NCBI GenBank assembly: GCA_030278955.1
Contig: JAOANR010000011.1
Span: 49,215,417 to 49,279,416, forward strand
Source: Hygrophila difformis
Taxonomy: Eukaryota > Streptophyta > Magnoliopsida > Lamiales > Acanthaceae
Reading direction: 5' to 3'
Length of the DNA stretch: 64,000 nt
Positions within the stretch are counted from its first letter, which is position 1. Each line of letters begins with the position of its first letter. The translations under genes and the position numbers were made by a program. Shown here one piece after another: positions 1 through 12,205 of the stretch. Under the pieces are notes generated by a model that was not told where the DNA came from, ran no database searches, and saw only the letters and a program-made list of their open reading frames with translations.

Positions 1-890
1 ATGATCAAAATTTTGAACTCATTTGATAAGGATGATTGATTATCCGGTTCCATTTTTTTGTATATTCTCGATTTGTGCACTTGAATTTAGGCACTAGCTT
101 GAGGGTGTATAATCATGTGTAGTTTGAATAATTGTAAAGTACTAGTAATTAGATCTCGTTTCATCAGCCATCACTTAAGGAATTTAAAGGAATCCTAGCA
201 AATGTACTTTGAACCTTAGGATGCCTCCAAATTTTATTTCTCCTTTAATGATACCACACTGGTTTTTCTGCTAGAAAAGAACATCAAGGAGTATGTTCTG
301 CTGACCAACCAATACAGTGCACATACAACATTATAATTCACAAACAGAGGCTTGCACTTTCTTGTTTGGTCCCTTGCATGATGAATTGGCATTAATGTAC
401 TTAATAACTTAGAGTTGATTGTCAAAGGCATTTTTGCATTGTATTGTCGAGTACATATACCATGTTTACAATTACAGGAATGCTTTGTAGCTTTTATTTT
501 GCGCCTCACTCCAAGATTAGTAAGGAAGACATAGTGAAAATAGTTCGTGTGTAAGTTATAGCATCGAGCACTTGCACATTATCCTCGTTTGGATCCAGAA
601 ATAAGGGAAGGGTCTTATGTGTATTCTTGCTAGTCCTTATGGTAGCCAATTTTAGTTATTATAAGTATTAAAGTTAGATATAGTTTTTCTTCTATTTTTT
701 TTTTCTCGTGGGCATCCCGTATTTTATTTTATTTTTTTCCTTTCAAACATATTAAAAGAAATCCTAAAATACAACCCAATATTGCAAGTAACCCCCATGA
801 TTGGAAGTGTTGGATTCTTTTTTATGAGAGGATAATGGTGAAAGTTTGTGACATTGTATGCGGTGTATAATATACTATGCAGTTGATTCC
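1..890. other. Unique DNA, paralogous to scattered pieces further right
   Basis: No intact gene is visible. Short pieces match, in the same order, sequences elsewhere in the window: about 130-190 matches 27664-27724, 188-300 matches 34520-34640, 318-372 matches 39585-39626 plus 41953 onward, and 720-890 matches 45035-45165. This looks like one copy of a duplicated locus whose other copy was expanded by insertions. The copy ends abruptly at 890, where an LTR begins. Similarity was judged by eye. Confidence 0.5.
165..300 (-). pseudogene. PDR-type ABCG transporter exon remnant, copy 1
   Basis: On the minus strand this reads as a decayed piece of the second nucleotide-binding domain of a pleiotropic-drug-resistance ABCG transporter, just after Walker A (LLDVL, then RKT, then a decayed continuation). 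It is recognisable mainly through its better preserved relative at 34500-34757, which still has the Walker A lysine region. Stops and frameshifts prevent translation. It is a single-exon relic with no flanking exons found. The family assignment is firm for the relative and inferred for this copy. Confidence 0.5.
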
Positions 891-1551
891 TGTTGGGGCC
901 ATATGAAATAATAGGCCGCGGAGAGCTATTGGGCCATAAGACATGGGCCAGAAGAAAGAGAAAGTTCATTAGGAAGATGGGCTCAAGATCAGTAAGGCTG
1001 AAAGTCCATAGTAAACCGAAGGAAGGGAACCGAGACTGATAGAGATTTCGGCCGAAATAGGGAAGGAACAGCCGAAACCAAAACAACCGAAATGAAGAAA
1101 GAAAGAATTCGGCTCAGAAGGATTGGCCGGAGAGCGGTTACTCCAGCTCCGGCTATAAATAGGGGTCGACACACACAAAATCAGAGAGATCAATCCAACC
1201 CCCAAATTCCTTTTATCAAATTTAATTCCTTGTTATCTTTACTGCTTTCTTTACAGCTTTCCTTTACAGCTTTCCTTAGAATCTAGCCTAGTTTGTAGCG
1301 GTTACCATTTCCAAATCCACCGTTGCTCCTTAGCAGCTGGTAGTTTGGTTCCCTGTTTTTGGTGAATTCCGCCGTTGTTTCTTAACAACAGGCAGATTCT
1401 CCGTTGTATCTTGTTATTTTTTATCAATTCAAAGAAGATTCAGTCAATTGTGGCGCGCATTATTGTTAATCTGGACCCGTAATCGGTTTGATCCTTTTCC
1501 GATAGCCTCCCTTGAGGAGAAAAAGGTCCTTGGCTACACCCAGGCCAAACA
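891..1551 (+). repeat. 5' LTR of gag-only retroelement T0
   Basis: The segment begins TGTTGGGGCC and ends CCAAACA, the TG...CA ends of an LTR. It contains a TATA box (1154-1162) and a pyrimidine-rich leader. It is followed at once by a primer-site-like GTGGCACGCCCAGTGGGAC and by a gag frame. The left junction is sharp because the sequence before 891 has a paralogue at 45035-45165 that runs on without the LTR. No second copy of this LTR occurs in the window, so the right boundary of the element is unknown. Confidence 0.7.
1154..1162 (+). promoter_or_regulatory. TATA box of T0 LTR
   Basis: TATAAATAG lies in the LTR about 420 bp upstream of the gag start. Transcription would be expected to start about 30 bp downstream, in the AC-rich run near 1175-1195. 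Position and consensus are seen; use is inferred. Confidence 0.55.
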
Positions 1552-1570
1552 GTGGCACGCCCAGTGGGAC
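1552..1570 (+). other. Putative primer-binding site of T0
   Basis: GTGGCACGCCCAGTGGGAC directly follows the LTR end, where reverse transcription would be primed. It differs from the tRNA-Met type site TGGTATCAGAGC of the other retroelements here, so T0 belongs to another lineage. I do not assign the tRNA. Confidence 0.5.
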
Positions 1571-3444
1571 ACGAAATGGCATTCGAACAAGCAACTCCAG
1601 CAGTAAACACGGCGGCAAGGACTGATTTGCCGCCGATTCAGGAAGAACGTGCACCAGAAGCCGGAGAATTCCCCCCAGGTTTCCCCGGACCATCACACTT
1701 CCACAATCAGGAGTTTTCAAACGATGATTTAACCCCGCGATTCCGAGATCAGGTTCAATTTATGGTGGAAGCGGCGGTTACTAATTCGGTTCGCCAAATC
1801 GAAGGAAATATCCTGGCAGCGATGCCAGCAATGTTCAGAGCTGAAATAGCGAGGAATATGTATCCGATGGGAACGCAGCAAGCTCCAGTGGCGCAAAATC
1901 CACCACCTGCGATGCAAAATCCTCACAATTTCCAACAGCAGGCCTTTAGGCCGCCAGGAGGGCACGGAGCTCGGCCTTTTGTTCCTCCGCAGCAAAGGTA
2001 CGATCAGCAACAGAATCAACCGCCTCAACCAGCTGTTCAACCGCCTGCTCCAGTGGTTCAACAACAATACGCGCCACATCAGCAGAATCCACCACAACTG
2101 GTTGACAGAGAGCTTATTGCTGAGATTATTCGTACACAGTTTGGGAATATCATCGGCCAGGAGAATAGGCCGATGTATCGGAAACCTTATCCAGATTACA
2201 TTGAGGAGCAGTATCCGCTGCCTAGAGGGGTAAAGGTTCCAGATTTTAACACTTTTTCTGGAGAAGTCGGCCGCTCTACAATTGAGCATATTGGCCGATT
2301 TACAGCTCAATGCACCAGAATCGCGCAAAATGATTTTCACAAGCTGATATTGTTCAGTTTGTCGTTGACTGGTCCAGCATTTGAGTGGTACATTAATTTG
2401 CCAGCAGGATCGGTCAACACTTGGGCCGAAATGGAGCGGTTATTCCATGACCGATTCTATAATACCAGTCCTGAAGTTTCGGTAGTTGATCTGACGTCAA
2501 CCAAGCAGAAGGCGTCCGAATCGGTTACTGAATTTATTGAAAGGTTTTATGCAGTGAAGGCTCAGATGAAAACAATGCTACCTGAGCATGAATATACTCA
2601 AATCTTGAAGCAGAATTTGAAGTTTGCTATCAAGGATAGATTGATGGTAACAAGACCAAGGACTGTAGCCGAATTAACGGCTGAAGCTATAAGGATGGAG
2701 ACTTATTTGGCAGAACAAGCGGCTTTCAAATCAAGCCGAAGTCAAAGTGGAAGGTCACAACCTATCCAGTCAGCTGCCTCATTTGCTGAATCTCTGGATA
2801 GATGTGAAATCCAGGAAGAGTACAACACGGATGACGTTCCCGCATTAGCCGAAGTTGCAAGGGCAGAGTTAATCATAAAAAAGCCTATGACTTGTCCAGC
2901 ACTTCGGCCAGCCAGAGGCAAGGAGAAAGAAGGAGGAGATGAATCTCAAAGGTTTTACTCTTTCGACTTGTCACAAATGGACGAAATATTTGATTATTGC
3001 CAGAAGAACGGATTGCTAGAGTTTAAAGGAAACCATCCACAACCTACCAAGGATCAGTTGGAAGCCGGATGGTGCAGATTCCATGGATCGGCTACTCATT
3101 CCACGGCGATTTGTGGACATTTTAGGAAGCTGATTCAGAAGCATGTCGATGATGGGAAGCTGAAGTTCCCAGATAGGCTTATGGCGATTGATAAGAATCC
3201 GTTCCCTGTTGCCAACATAGTGATGGTGCAGCCCGACCAGAATAGATCTGTGCATGACCGATTGGGGGATCAAACATCATCTAGCAAGAGTTCTGTGCAC
3301 GATCGGCTTGGGGATCGGCCATCGGTTCAGAAGTCGGGAGTATGGAAAAGATTAGGATCTCCGAAGGGAAAGGAGAAAGTTACAGATGTTTTTGACCGAT
3401 TGGGGAATTATGAGGTAAAAGAGTGGATCAAGCAATCGGAGAGA

Positions 3445-3449
3445 CATCA
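3445..3449. repeat. Left target-site duplication of G1 (CATCA)
   Basis: CATCA immediately before TGTAACACC; the same five bases follow the right end at 15291-15295. A 5-bp duplication is standard for Ty3/Gypsy insertion. Confidence 0.9.
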
Positions 3450-6400
3450 TGTAACACCCCGAAATTCATCCTCATAAGGTTTCAGAATGTTACCGCCACA
3501 CTTGTCAGTCAGGCTCGCCCTTTGGCTAACTTAATTGACAAGTGCTACGGCTAAATATCTTCACATATAAATTTTTGTAATATGGACTTTAAAAATTATT
3601 GTCAATTTTATAAAATATAGTCATAAGAAAATTTAAAGTACTTAATACCAAAGCCATTGTTCTTTCTCACGCGGAAGCATAAACTAAAGGCAATATATAA
3701 GACATTAATAATTAAAAGTATGTGGTTCCTTAAAGCAACAATCTTTTTGATGAAAGGTAATCCCATCCCCAAATGCTCATGTCATGAGATGCAGTTCACA
3801 TGTCAGCTCCAATATTGTAAAAAGATAACACAACAACTTTTTATCAGTACAATGGTACTGAGTAAGTCAACCCACTCCACTTTAAGAAGTGGATTTTAAA
3901 ATAATGGTTGACACTCATTTAAAAAAAAATAATTTTCACTTTTTCTTGTAAAAAGGATCACACACATTACCTTTAACAAAATAAATAACTTTCATTCTTA
4001 CCATTGTAGCAACTATGCACAAGAGGACACCATTTTCCATATATCATATCATATCATATCATATCATATCATATCGATCATAAGTCATGATCAGCATGCA
4101 GCGGACTCATATACAGACACACTCCGGAGCCTTGGGTAACCCATCACGGATACACCCAAGAGTATAGACTCATACATGCAACAACGCCGTTTTGGTACAA
4201 TTTATCAACAATGCCGTCTTGGCATATTTAGAGGGGGAGGCCCCGCAAGACACATCCCTAGTGCATTAGCCCTCTATCAAGTATGGCATCTTACTCAAGT
4301 TAATAGTGCACAATGGATTTAAAAGAGTTTTTCACAATTTTTCCACATAATATCCTCTTTAAAAGAGTTTTCAACAATTTCACGGGAGTAACCTCATAAC
4401 AAGGGCATTCAATAATGCCAAATATCATTTCAACATTTAACTCCCATATCAATATCTCATAGATATGAAAATATCATTTCATGGATCTCAAAATCCAACA
4501 ATTTCTCATTTGGACCAAATATCAAGTCCAATGTCGCAGTTTACGCCAAGTCAGTTTAAAAATTCATATGAAAGGCGATTGCTTTGAAATTTAAACTGTA
4601 GATACTCAACACATAGTTGAACAAGTTTCATGTTTTACACTTTTCAAAATAAGGTATGGAAATAGTTCAAAAATTGAGTTCTTTTCAGAACATGTATTCT
4701 GTCAGAAATTCAATGGTGACTCTATAATTTTCAACAGGTTTTAAAAATAGTAATTTGCGACCAAAAATTCGAAAATTTTACTACAAGGTAGATAACATAT
4801 AGATAAATATTTTTCATGAATAAACCATTTAGGTTTGAAACACTTAAGACCTTCAAAAATGAGGATTTCAGAAACACTATCATTTCTTAGATTTCAACAA
4901 AAAGAGATTTCGACCTTTCGATAAAGCGGATCCCATAACTTTTTCATATGAGTTCTAAAAATTATAAAAGTTTCCAGAAATATACTCAACTCAATAAGGA
5001 ACAAGTTTTATGAAGGAACCTTTGAGGTATAATGAACCAAAATATTTTAAAAAGATGGATCATTACGTAAACGAAAAACGGACAGATTTTGGTATAATGA
5101 GGGAATTCTAATTTTGTACTCTTAAAACATGGATGAGGATCTCCAAACTTAAAGAGAGAGTGTTAACTTACAGAATAGATGTATAAGACCAAGGAGATTC
5201 AAAGATAATGGTCGTTATAACACAAGATTCGCACCACAAATTACGGGTTTCGCTGAAATTCGACAAATAGAGGGAAATCAATTTATAGTATAAAAATAAA
5301 AGATTTAGATCTCTAAGATACAAGTTTCAAGGATGATATCTTACTAACCAAGTGTTGAGAAGAATTAGAACTCTTAGAATGATGAAGGTTGCCAAGCCTA
5401 CAAGACTCCACGATCCTTAAGATATGCTCACTATGTGGGAGAACTTTGAAGAATAAAATGGGTAGTGAATTTGGCTAATGAGATGGATGAGATTGGTGTG
5501 TTTGAAGGCTAGAAACTCCCTCTATTTATAGCTAAGATTTGAACAATTGAACATGACACATTGTGAGAGTGATTACAACCTCACCAATCATCCAATTAAG
5601 TGTGTCTTGAGCAATAATGGTTAGAGTATTTGTATCCACTCATTTGATCCTTATAGCCTAACAAAGAGGCTATTAATTTGGGAGGCTATTAATTTTGTCC
5701 ATCATGTTGTCTATTAACATAATGGTTTGCCTATTATGGAGGCTATTAATCTTGGTGGGTTCAAGAGATAATTGATCACCTTTCTTTGCTAGCCATTCAA
5801 CCAAGACACTTGTTAATCATGTTGATTTTTCATCTATTTGTTTAGGAAGAAAATTTCTTGCAATTGCTTTTTAAACTTATATTTGTGTAAGTAGTGTATC
5901 ATGAAAATGATTGAAGTATTAGCTTGTCTAGAAAAATCATTATTCTTGCCATTATTTAGTGGCATGCATTTATACTCAATGAGTTGGATATGATAATATA
6001 ATATTTATTTATTTATTTCAAGTATTGTATTTATATTAATGTGCTTTCAAAAAGATAATAATAATATACTTGCATGGTTTTATTTTATTCATAACAATAC
6101 TCAAACCACAAAGTCTTCATGTCATCATCAAATAAAAATTATAATCTATGAATATATTTTCTTATATATAAAAGTTAATTCTCATAGATTCACATAAAAA
6201 CTCATACTTTTATTTTTATAAAAATTTATTCCATAATGAATACCAAAGTACTTAAAATATTCACATACTATCCTCATAAAAATTTTCAAGACCAATGTGT
6301 ATATATATAAAAACTTATATATATAATTTAAACAATAGATTTAAAAACTATATAATTCTATTACCCTTGATATTGAAATTCATATTTCTTTTGGAAAAGA

Positions 6401-6539
6401 CAAATTTACATATATAGTTTTTCAAGTGTTGTTTTGTAGAAAAAAACAATATACTAATTCTTTAAGCAAGTGATTAAATATTTAATAAAAGTCTCTTTAG
6501 TGAATTACAATTATTTCGGGTAATTTCTATGGTATTACA
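3450..6539 (-). repeat. 3' LTR of G1
   Basis: This is the left LTR, about 3090 bp, starting TGTAACACCCCGAAATTC and ending TATGGTATTACA. It is almost identical to 12206-15290. It holds seven ATATC units at 4041-4075, where the 5' LTR of the same element has six. A TATA box lies on the minus strand near 5519-5530. Small ORFs here are chance. Confidence 0.93.
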
Positions 6540-6552
6540 ATCCACCCTCCTT
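6540..6552 (-). other. Polypurine tract of G1
   Basis: On the minus strand AAGGAGGGTGGAT abuts the 3' LTR, the usual place for plus-strand DNA priming. G2 has the same tract at 24401-24413. Confidence 0.75.
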
Positions 6553-6716
6553 AAGAATCAACTTCGTCCTCGAAGTTTTAATGAAAAATACTATGGCAAT
6601 CTAATATGCGGAATATAAGATAAAAGTTAATGGAAAAGAAAAAAAATAGGAGATTTTGAACATACCCTATCAAGATTGTGTCGGGTGGTTACATCCTCCT
6701 CCCCTTAAGCCTACAG
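6553..6716 (-). other. 3' untranslated stretch of G1
   Basis: Short non-coding segment between the polyprotein stop and the polypurine tract. It matches 24235-24400 of G2 except for scattered changes. Nothing else is seen. Confidence 0.6.
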
Positions 6717-9700
6717 TTATGTCCCCATAACTGTTATTTGGTCGTTTAAAAAGAGATTGGGGTAGCGTTGCTTCATATCATCCTCTAGTTCCCATGTTGC
6801 TTTTTCCGTACCATGATTGGACCAAAGTACTTTAACAATCCGGGTGGTCTTGTTCCTTGTCGTTCTTTCTTTGATATCGAGTATTTGGATTGGATACTCT
6901 TCATAAGTTAGATCTTCTTTGAGTTCAATTACTTCCTGTTGAAGTACATGGGTTGGGTCACGCACATATTTCTTTAACTGTGAAACATGGAACACATTGT
7001 GCACTCGAGATAGTTGTGGCGGTAGGGCTAGTCTGTATGCCAGGGTTCCGACTCGTTCCAGAATGTCATACGGTCCAATATATCGAGGACTTAACTTTCC
7101 TCGCTTTCCAAAACGCATCACTCCTTTCATAGGTGATATTTTCAGCATAACCTTATCTCCAACTTGAAATTCTAGGTCTTGTCGCCTAACATCGGCATAA
7201 TTTTTCTGTCGATCTTGTGCTGCCTTCATTTTCCCTTGGATCATCTTGATCTTTTGGGTCATGTCTTCAATGAGTTGCGGCCCAACCACAATAGAATTAT
7301 CACATTTTTCCCAACATAATGGGCTTCGGCACTTGCGTCCATAGAGTGCCTCAAACTGTGCCATACCTATACTAGCATGATAGCTGTTATTGTAAGAGAA
7401 CTCTATCAAAGGTAGATGCCTTTCCCAACTTCCTTTAAATTCAAGAACGCATGCTCTCAGCATGTCCTCCAGTGTTTGGATTGTCCTTTCTGTTTGTTCA
7501 TCCGTCATCGGGTGAAAAGCGGTGCTCATTTTAATTTGGGTACCAAGAGCTTCTTGCAGCTTGGTCCAAAAATGAGAGACAAATCTGTTGTCTCTATCAG
7601 AGATTATATCATGTGGTACTCCATGTCGTCGAACCACGTTATTGATATATGCTCTTGCTAATTGATCCATAGACCATGTATCCTTCATTGGTATGAAGAT
7701 CGCAATCTTTGTCAATCTATCAACAATTACCCAAATTTTATTCATTCCTTTTGGTGATCGTGGTAGTCCTGAAACAAAATCCATTGATATACTATCCCAT
7801 TTCCAACTCGGGATTTCCAATGGTTTCATGAGTCCTAAGAGCTTCTGACGTACTGCTTTAACCTTTTGACAGGTTAAACATCTAGCCACAAACTCAACAA
7901 CCTCATTCTTCATCCTTGGCCACCAATAAACCTTCTTTAAATCCTTATAAAGCTTATCACCCCCTGGATGTACTGAATATGGGGTGTTGTGGCCTTCTTC
8001 CATTAATCTTCGTTTTAGCTCTACGCATTTATGCGGTATGCACCATCTTCCTTTGAAGCGAATGCTTCCATCCTCATGGATTGCAAAACCAATTGCTTTT
8101 CCTTCAGCAACCTTCTTCTTGATCCTTTCAAGCTTTATGTCGCCTGGTTGAGCACTGCGTATTTCATCAAATACCGTAGATTCAATGGTCATAGCATTAA
8201 TGACATTTTCCACAGTTCCATAATGGACTAGCTCCGTATCTACCTTGACCAAGTCCATATACAGTTTCGAAGGTAAGATAAGAGTATTTGCCACGTGTCG
8301 AGTCTTGCGGCTCAACGCATCTGCGACCACATTAGCTTTCCCTTCATGGTAGGCGATGTCCAAATCATAATCCTTGATCAACTCTAACCATCTGCGTTGC
8401 CTCATGTTTAAATCTTTCTGAGTAAATATGTACTTAAGGCTCTTGTGGTCGGTGAATATCCGACAAGTTCGTCCGTACAAGTAGTGTCGCCAAATCTTTA
8501 ATGCGAACACTACCGCTGCTAATTCTAGGTCGTGCGTCGGATAATTCTCCTCATGAGGCTTCAATTGTCGTGATGCATATGCAATGACTTGTTGTTGTTG
8601 CATTAAAACACACCCTAGCCCCTCTTTTGAAGCGTCACTATACACTTCAAAATCTCCATTCTCTGTTGGCAATGTTAAAATTGGTGCTGTTGTGAGGCGT
8701 TTCTTTAACTCTTGAAATGATGATTCACACTTTTCTGTCCATTCATACTTCAAGCCTTTCTTCAAAAGTTGAGTCAGAGGTCGTGCAACTTTGGAAAAGT
8801 CCTTGACGAACCTCCTGTAATATCCAGCCAGTCCAAGAAAACTTCTCACTTCTGTTTGATTAGTAGGCGTAGGCCACTCGGTGATTGCTGATATTTTTGC
8901 TGGGTCAACAGAAACTCCATCAGCTGATACAACGTGGCCTAAAAATCCAACTTTTTCTAGCCAAAAGTCACACTTGGACAACTTGGCATAGAGTTGGTGT
9001 TTCCTTAATGTCTCTAGCACCTGATGCAAGTGTTGCTCATGTTCTTCATTGCTCTTTGAATAGATCAAGATGTCGTCGATGAAAATGACTACACATTGAT
9101 CTAACAATTCTCGAAACACATCATTCATGAGATTCATAAATACTGCTGGGGCATTTGTTAGCCCAAAGGACATCACTGTAAATTCGTAATGTCCATAACG
9201 TGTCCTGAAAGCAGTTTTCGGAATATCCTTTTCAGCGATTCGCAGTTGATGATAACCGGATCGCAAATCTATCTTGGAGAATACCGTTGCACCTTTAAGT
9301 TAATCGAAAAGGTCATCAATCCTAGGTAACGGGTATTTGTTTTTAACCGTTACCTGATTTAAACCTCTATAATCGATACAAAGACGTAACCCTCCATCTT
9401 TCTTCTTGACGAATAAGACTGGTGCTCCCCACGGCGATGTGCTAGGTCGTATATACCCCTTTTGTAATAATTCCTCAAGTTGCTCCTTGAGTTCATTCAT
9501 TTCTAGGGTTGCCATGCGATAAGGAGCTTTTGATACAGGTTCTGTTCCGGGAAGTAGATCGATTGTAAACTCGACTTCACGTTCTGGAGGCATTCCAGGA
9601 ATTTCTTCTGGGAATACATCTGGATACTCCCTCACTACTGGAATGTCATCAATTTTATTCTCCTTTAACTTGAGGTTATGGATATAGCATGCATAAAGCA

Positions 9701-11506
9701 TATATCCTTTCTGCATAAGACTATAAAATTTTAAGGCATTTACTACCTTAGTCTTACGTTTGGGGAGTTGGACATAGTAGTTGACCTTTTTGCCTCTCGT
9801 CTTAGACAGTGTAATTTTGTGTTTCTGACACTCAATTACAGCTTTATATTGGGTAAGCCAATCCATTCCCAATTAATATCAAAATCTTTAAGGTCAAATT
9901 CTACTAAGTTTGCATAGAACTCAAGGTTCTTAATGACTATAGGAATCCCATCGTATCGTTTGGTGCACGATACAATTTTTCCCGAAGGCAACTGAATTCC
10001 TAAGTTAATCATTTTAGGTTTTGGCATCTCTAATTCAGGCAAGATTCTAGAAGAGATAAACGAACAACTTGCTCCAGAATCGAATAAAACCTTAACACGC
10101 ACACTTAAAGCCGTAAATGTACCTGTTATCACATCCCCTTGAGTTGAAAGATCTGCCTGATTAATAACATTGAGCCGCCCTATAGGTGCTCCATGGTTCC
10201 CTTGTTGGTTTCTATTTTGCTGAGGCCTCTGTCCTTGATTATTTCCGTTTCGCACATCCTGATTATTTGGCTGAGTGGGGATATAGATAAGGTCATCTCT
10301 TTTTGTAATATTTTCAATGCGGGTCTTACACTCCTTCCTCATATGACCTTCTCGGCCACATCTATAACATGTACCCCGCTTGGGGCATCCCCTAGCCAAG
10401 TGGGGCTAGTTGCATTTTGGGCATTGTGGTATGTACCCTTCATGGTTTCTAGTACCATTGTTGCCCCCTCCTTTGTTTCCCTGGACGGGTCGATTCTGCC
10501 CACCTCGAATATTGCCTTTATTGTTGCTGAGGTGGTTGTTGTTGCTGCTGCTTCCTCGGTTGTCCCGAATCCTCTTGTCCTGTCCTTGGAACCCGCGGCT
10601 AGACTCCCCGGCTTTTCTCTTTATCTGTTGTACACGAGAAACTGCGACAGCTCGATCGTAGATCGCTTGGAGGGTAGGATACTGAACTCCAGCCACCACT
10701 TCTCTAATGGAGAGGTTTAATCCCATTTCGAACTTCTGTGCCTTCTCGGCATCGGTGGAGACTAACTTAGGAGCAAATCTGACTAACTCCTTGAATCTGA
10801 TATAGTATTCTTGTACAGATTGTGCTCCTTGTCGTAGCGATAGAAACTCTTCATACATTGCTGCTTTGGTACTCATCGGGTAAAACCTTTCTCTTAGAGC
10901 TTCTGTAAAGTTTTCCCATGTATACTCCTCATCATCATCTAGCTCTCTCTTCTGTAACTGCCACCAGTCATCTGCATCACCTCCTAAAAAGTACGAGGCT
11001 ACAGTAATCTTCTGCTCATCTGGGCAACGAGTCGCTTCGAGTAGCTTGTTGAAACTTTTTATCCAATCCTCCAATTTAGTAGGGTCCTCCTGCCCATCAT
11101 AACGAGGTGGTCTGTATTGGTTCACCACTGCTAGGTGATTGAGCTGGGCTTGAGGTGGCGGCACAGCTGCTGTGGCTTGATTAATTTGACCCTGACCCAA
11201 GGCAATGAGCATTTGCTCAATGATCCTTAGGCGATCATTGTCAAGCGAGTTTGGCGTGTTTCGATTCTGAGGGGTTTGGTTGTTGGGTGCTCCCTGATTA
11301 GGAGGTACCATGTTGTGTCCAACGCCCTGATTGTTGGTGATGTCAGGGTGATATATGTTGTGTGCAGGTGGTACAGCTTGTTGATTGGATACACCCGGTG
11401 CTGCTGGCACTTCGTGGTTAGTCATGTTCGGATTTTGGTGTGGCTCCATGTTGTTGAGGGCATTAACACTTCGGAGGGTTTTTCTAGTCCTTGCACGGGG
11501 TGCCAT
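6717..11506 (-). pseudogene. Broken gag-pol polyprotein of G1
   Basis: The region aligns throughout with the intact 1596-codon frame of G2. Three breaks are visible. A TAG at 10406-10408 lies just before the second zinc-knuckle segment. A one-base loss near 9871-9880 lies between protease and RT. A TAA at 9300-9302 lies early in RT. Between breaks the domains look normal: gag core, knuckle [14 protein letters not shown], protease DSGA (its Asp codon is 10079-10081, intact here but not in G2), RT with FIDD, RNase H with YSDAS, integrase HHCC and DDE, and a chromodomain at the C-terminus. One further oddity is Glu for Gly just before the integrase catalytic Glu region. The product could not be made as one protein. 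Confidence 0.92.
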
Positions 11507-12191
11507 TCTGCTAAGGATGGTTAAGCAAGAGTGAGTTCAATTCTAAGGGATGATTATGTCCTAAAACTCGTTAGGTCATAGTATAAGGATGAGTTAACGC
11601 AGAAATGTCTAAGTTAGGAGTATGACTTTATTTAGAGATTAACCAGAATGAATGAAATAACAAGATTTATTTCATAAATCTAGAGAATATTACAAGATAG
11701 AGAATTTAAAAAGAGCACTTATAATAAGGTCAAATGACTTAGTATATCATAACAATATATATTTTAAAAATTTTTATAAAAAATGATGCATGCTCATGAA
11801 TGCATATGTCCCCACCCCAAAAATAATTTCAAAGTTTCAAAATTTAACATAGCCCATATGGGCCTTTGAAAAATATTTTGCATATTTCTTTCTCAAAATG
11901 GACTTTTTTTTTTTTTTATCCATAAACCGGAGTTAAACTGTCGCATCCCTTAGTCAAGCTCGCCTTGTTGCTAACTTAACCAAGAAATGCTAAGATTAGA
12001 GGGTACCGCCTTCTAAGTAATTTGCCAACTAGTTAAAATATAGAGCTACAAAGTTGATTCCCAGGAAAGACGGAAAGACTGGTAGAGCCACCGGCTGACG
12101 GGCAATCTTTAAAAACTAGACTCCTTAGACAGAATCAGCTCATGCAGTTCTATATTTAACAGTTTACAAATACTTAGAGTTTAAAAATACT
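11507..12191 (-). other. 5' leader of G1
   Basis: About 0.7 kb lies between the primer site and the gag ATG, matching 18758-19443 of G2. It contains a T-run near 11907-11919 on the plus strand and no coding frame. A long leader is usual for this clade. Confidence 0.6.
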
Positions 12192-12202
12192 CTCTGATAC
12201 CA
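12192..12202 (-). other. Primer-binding site of G1 (tRNA-Met)
   Basis: On the minus strand TGGTATCAGAG follows the 5' LTR after three bases. It is complementary to the 3' end of plant initiator tRNA-Met, the usual primer for chromoviruses and many copia elements. Confidence 0.85.
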
Positions 12203-12205
12203 CTC

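Noticed and set aside
4036..4080. CRISPR-like or satellite array
   Set aside because: It is a short ATATC microsatellite within an LTR with no spacers.
9860..9890. Programmed frameshift between gag and pol in G1
   Set aside because: The sister element G2 is a single frame across this point, so the change is a one-base loss and not a family feature.
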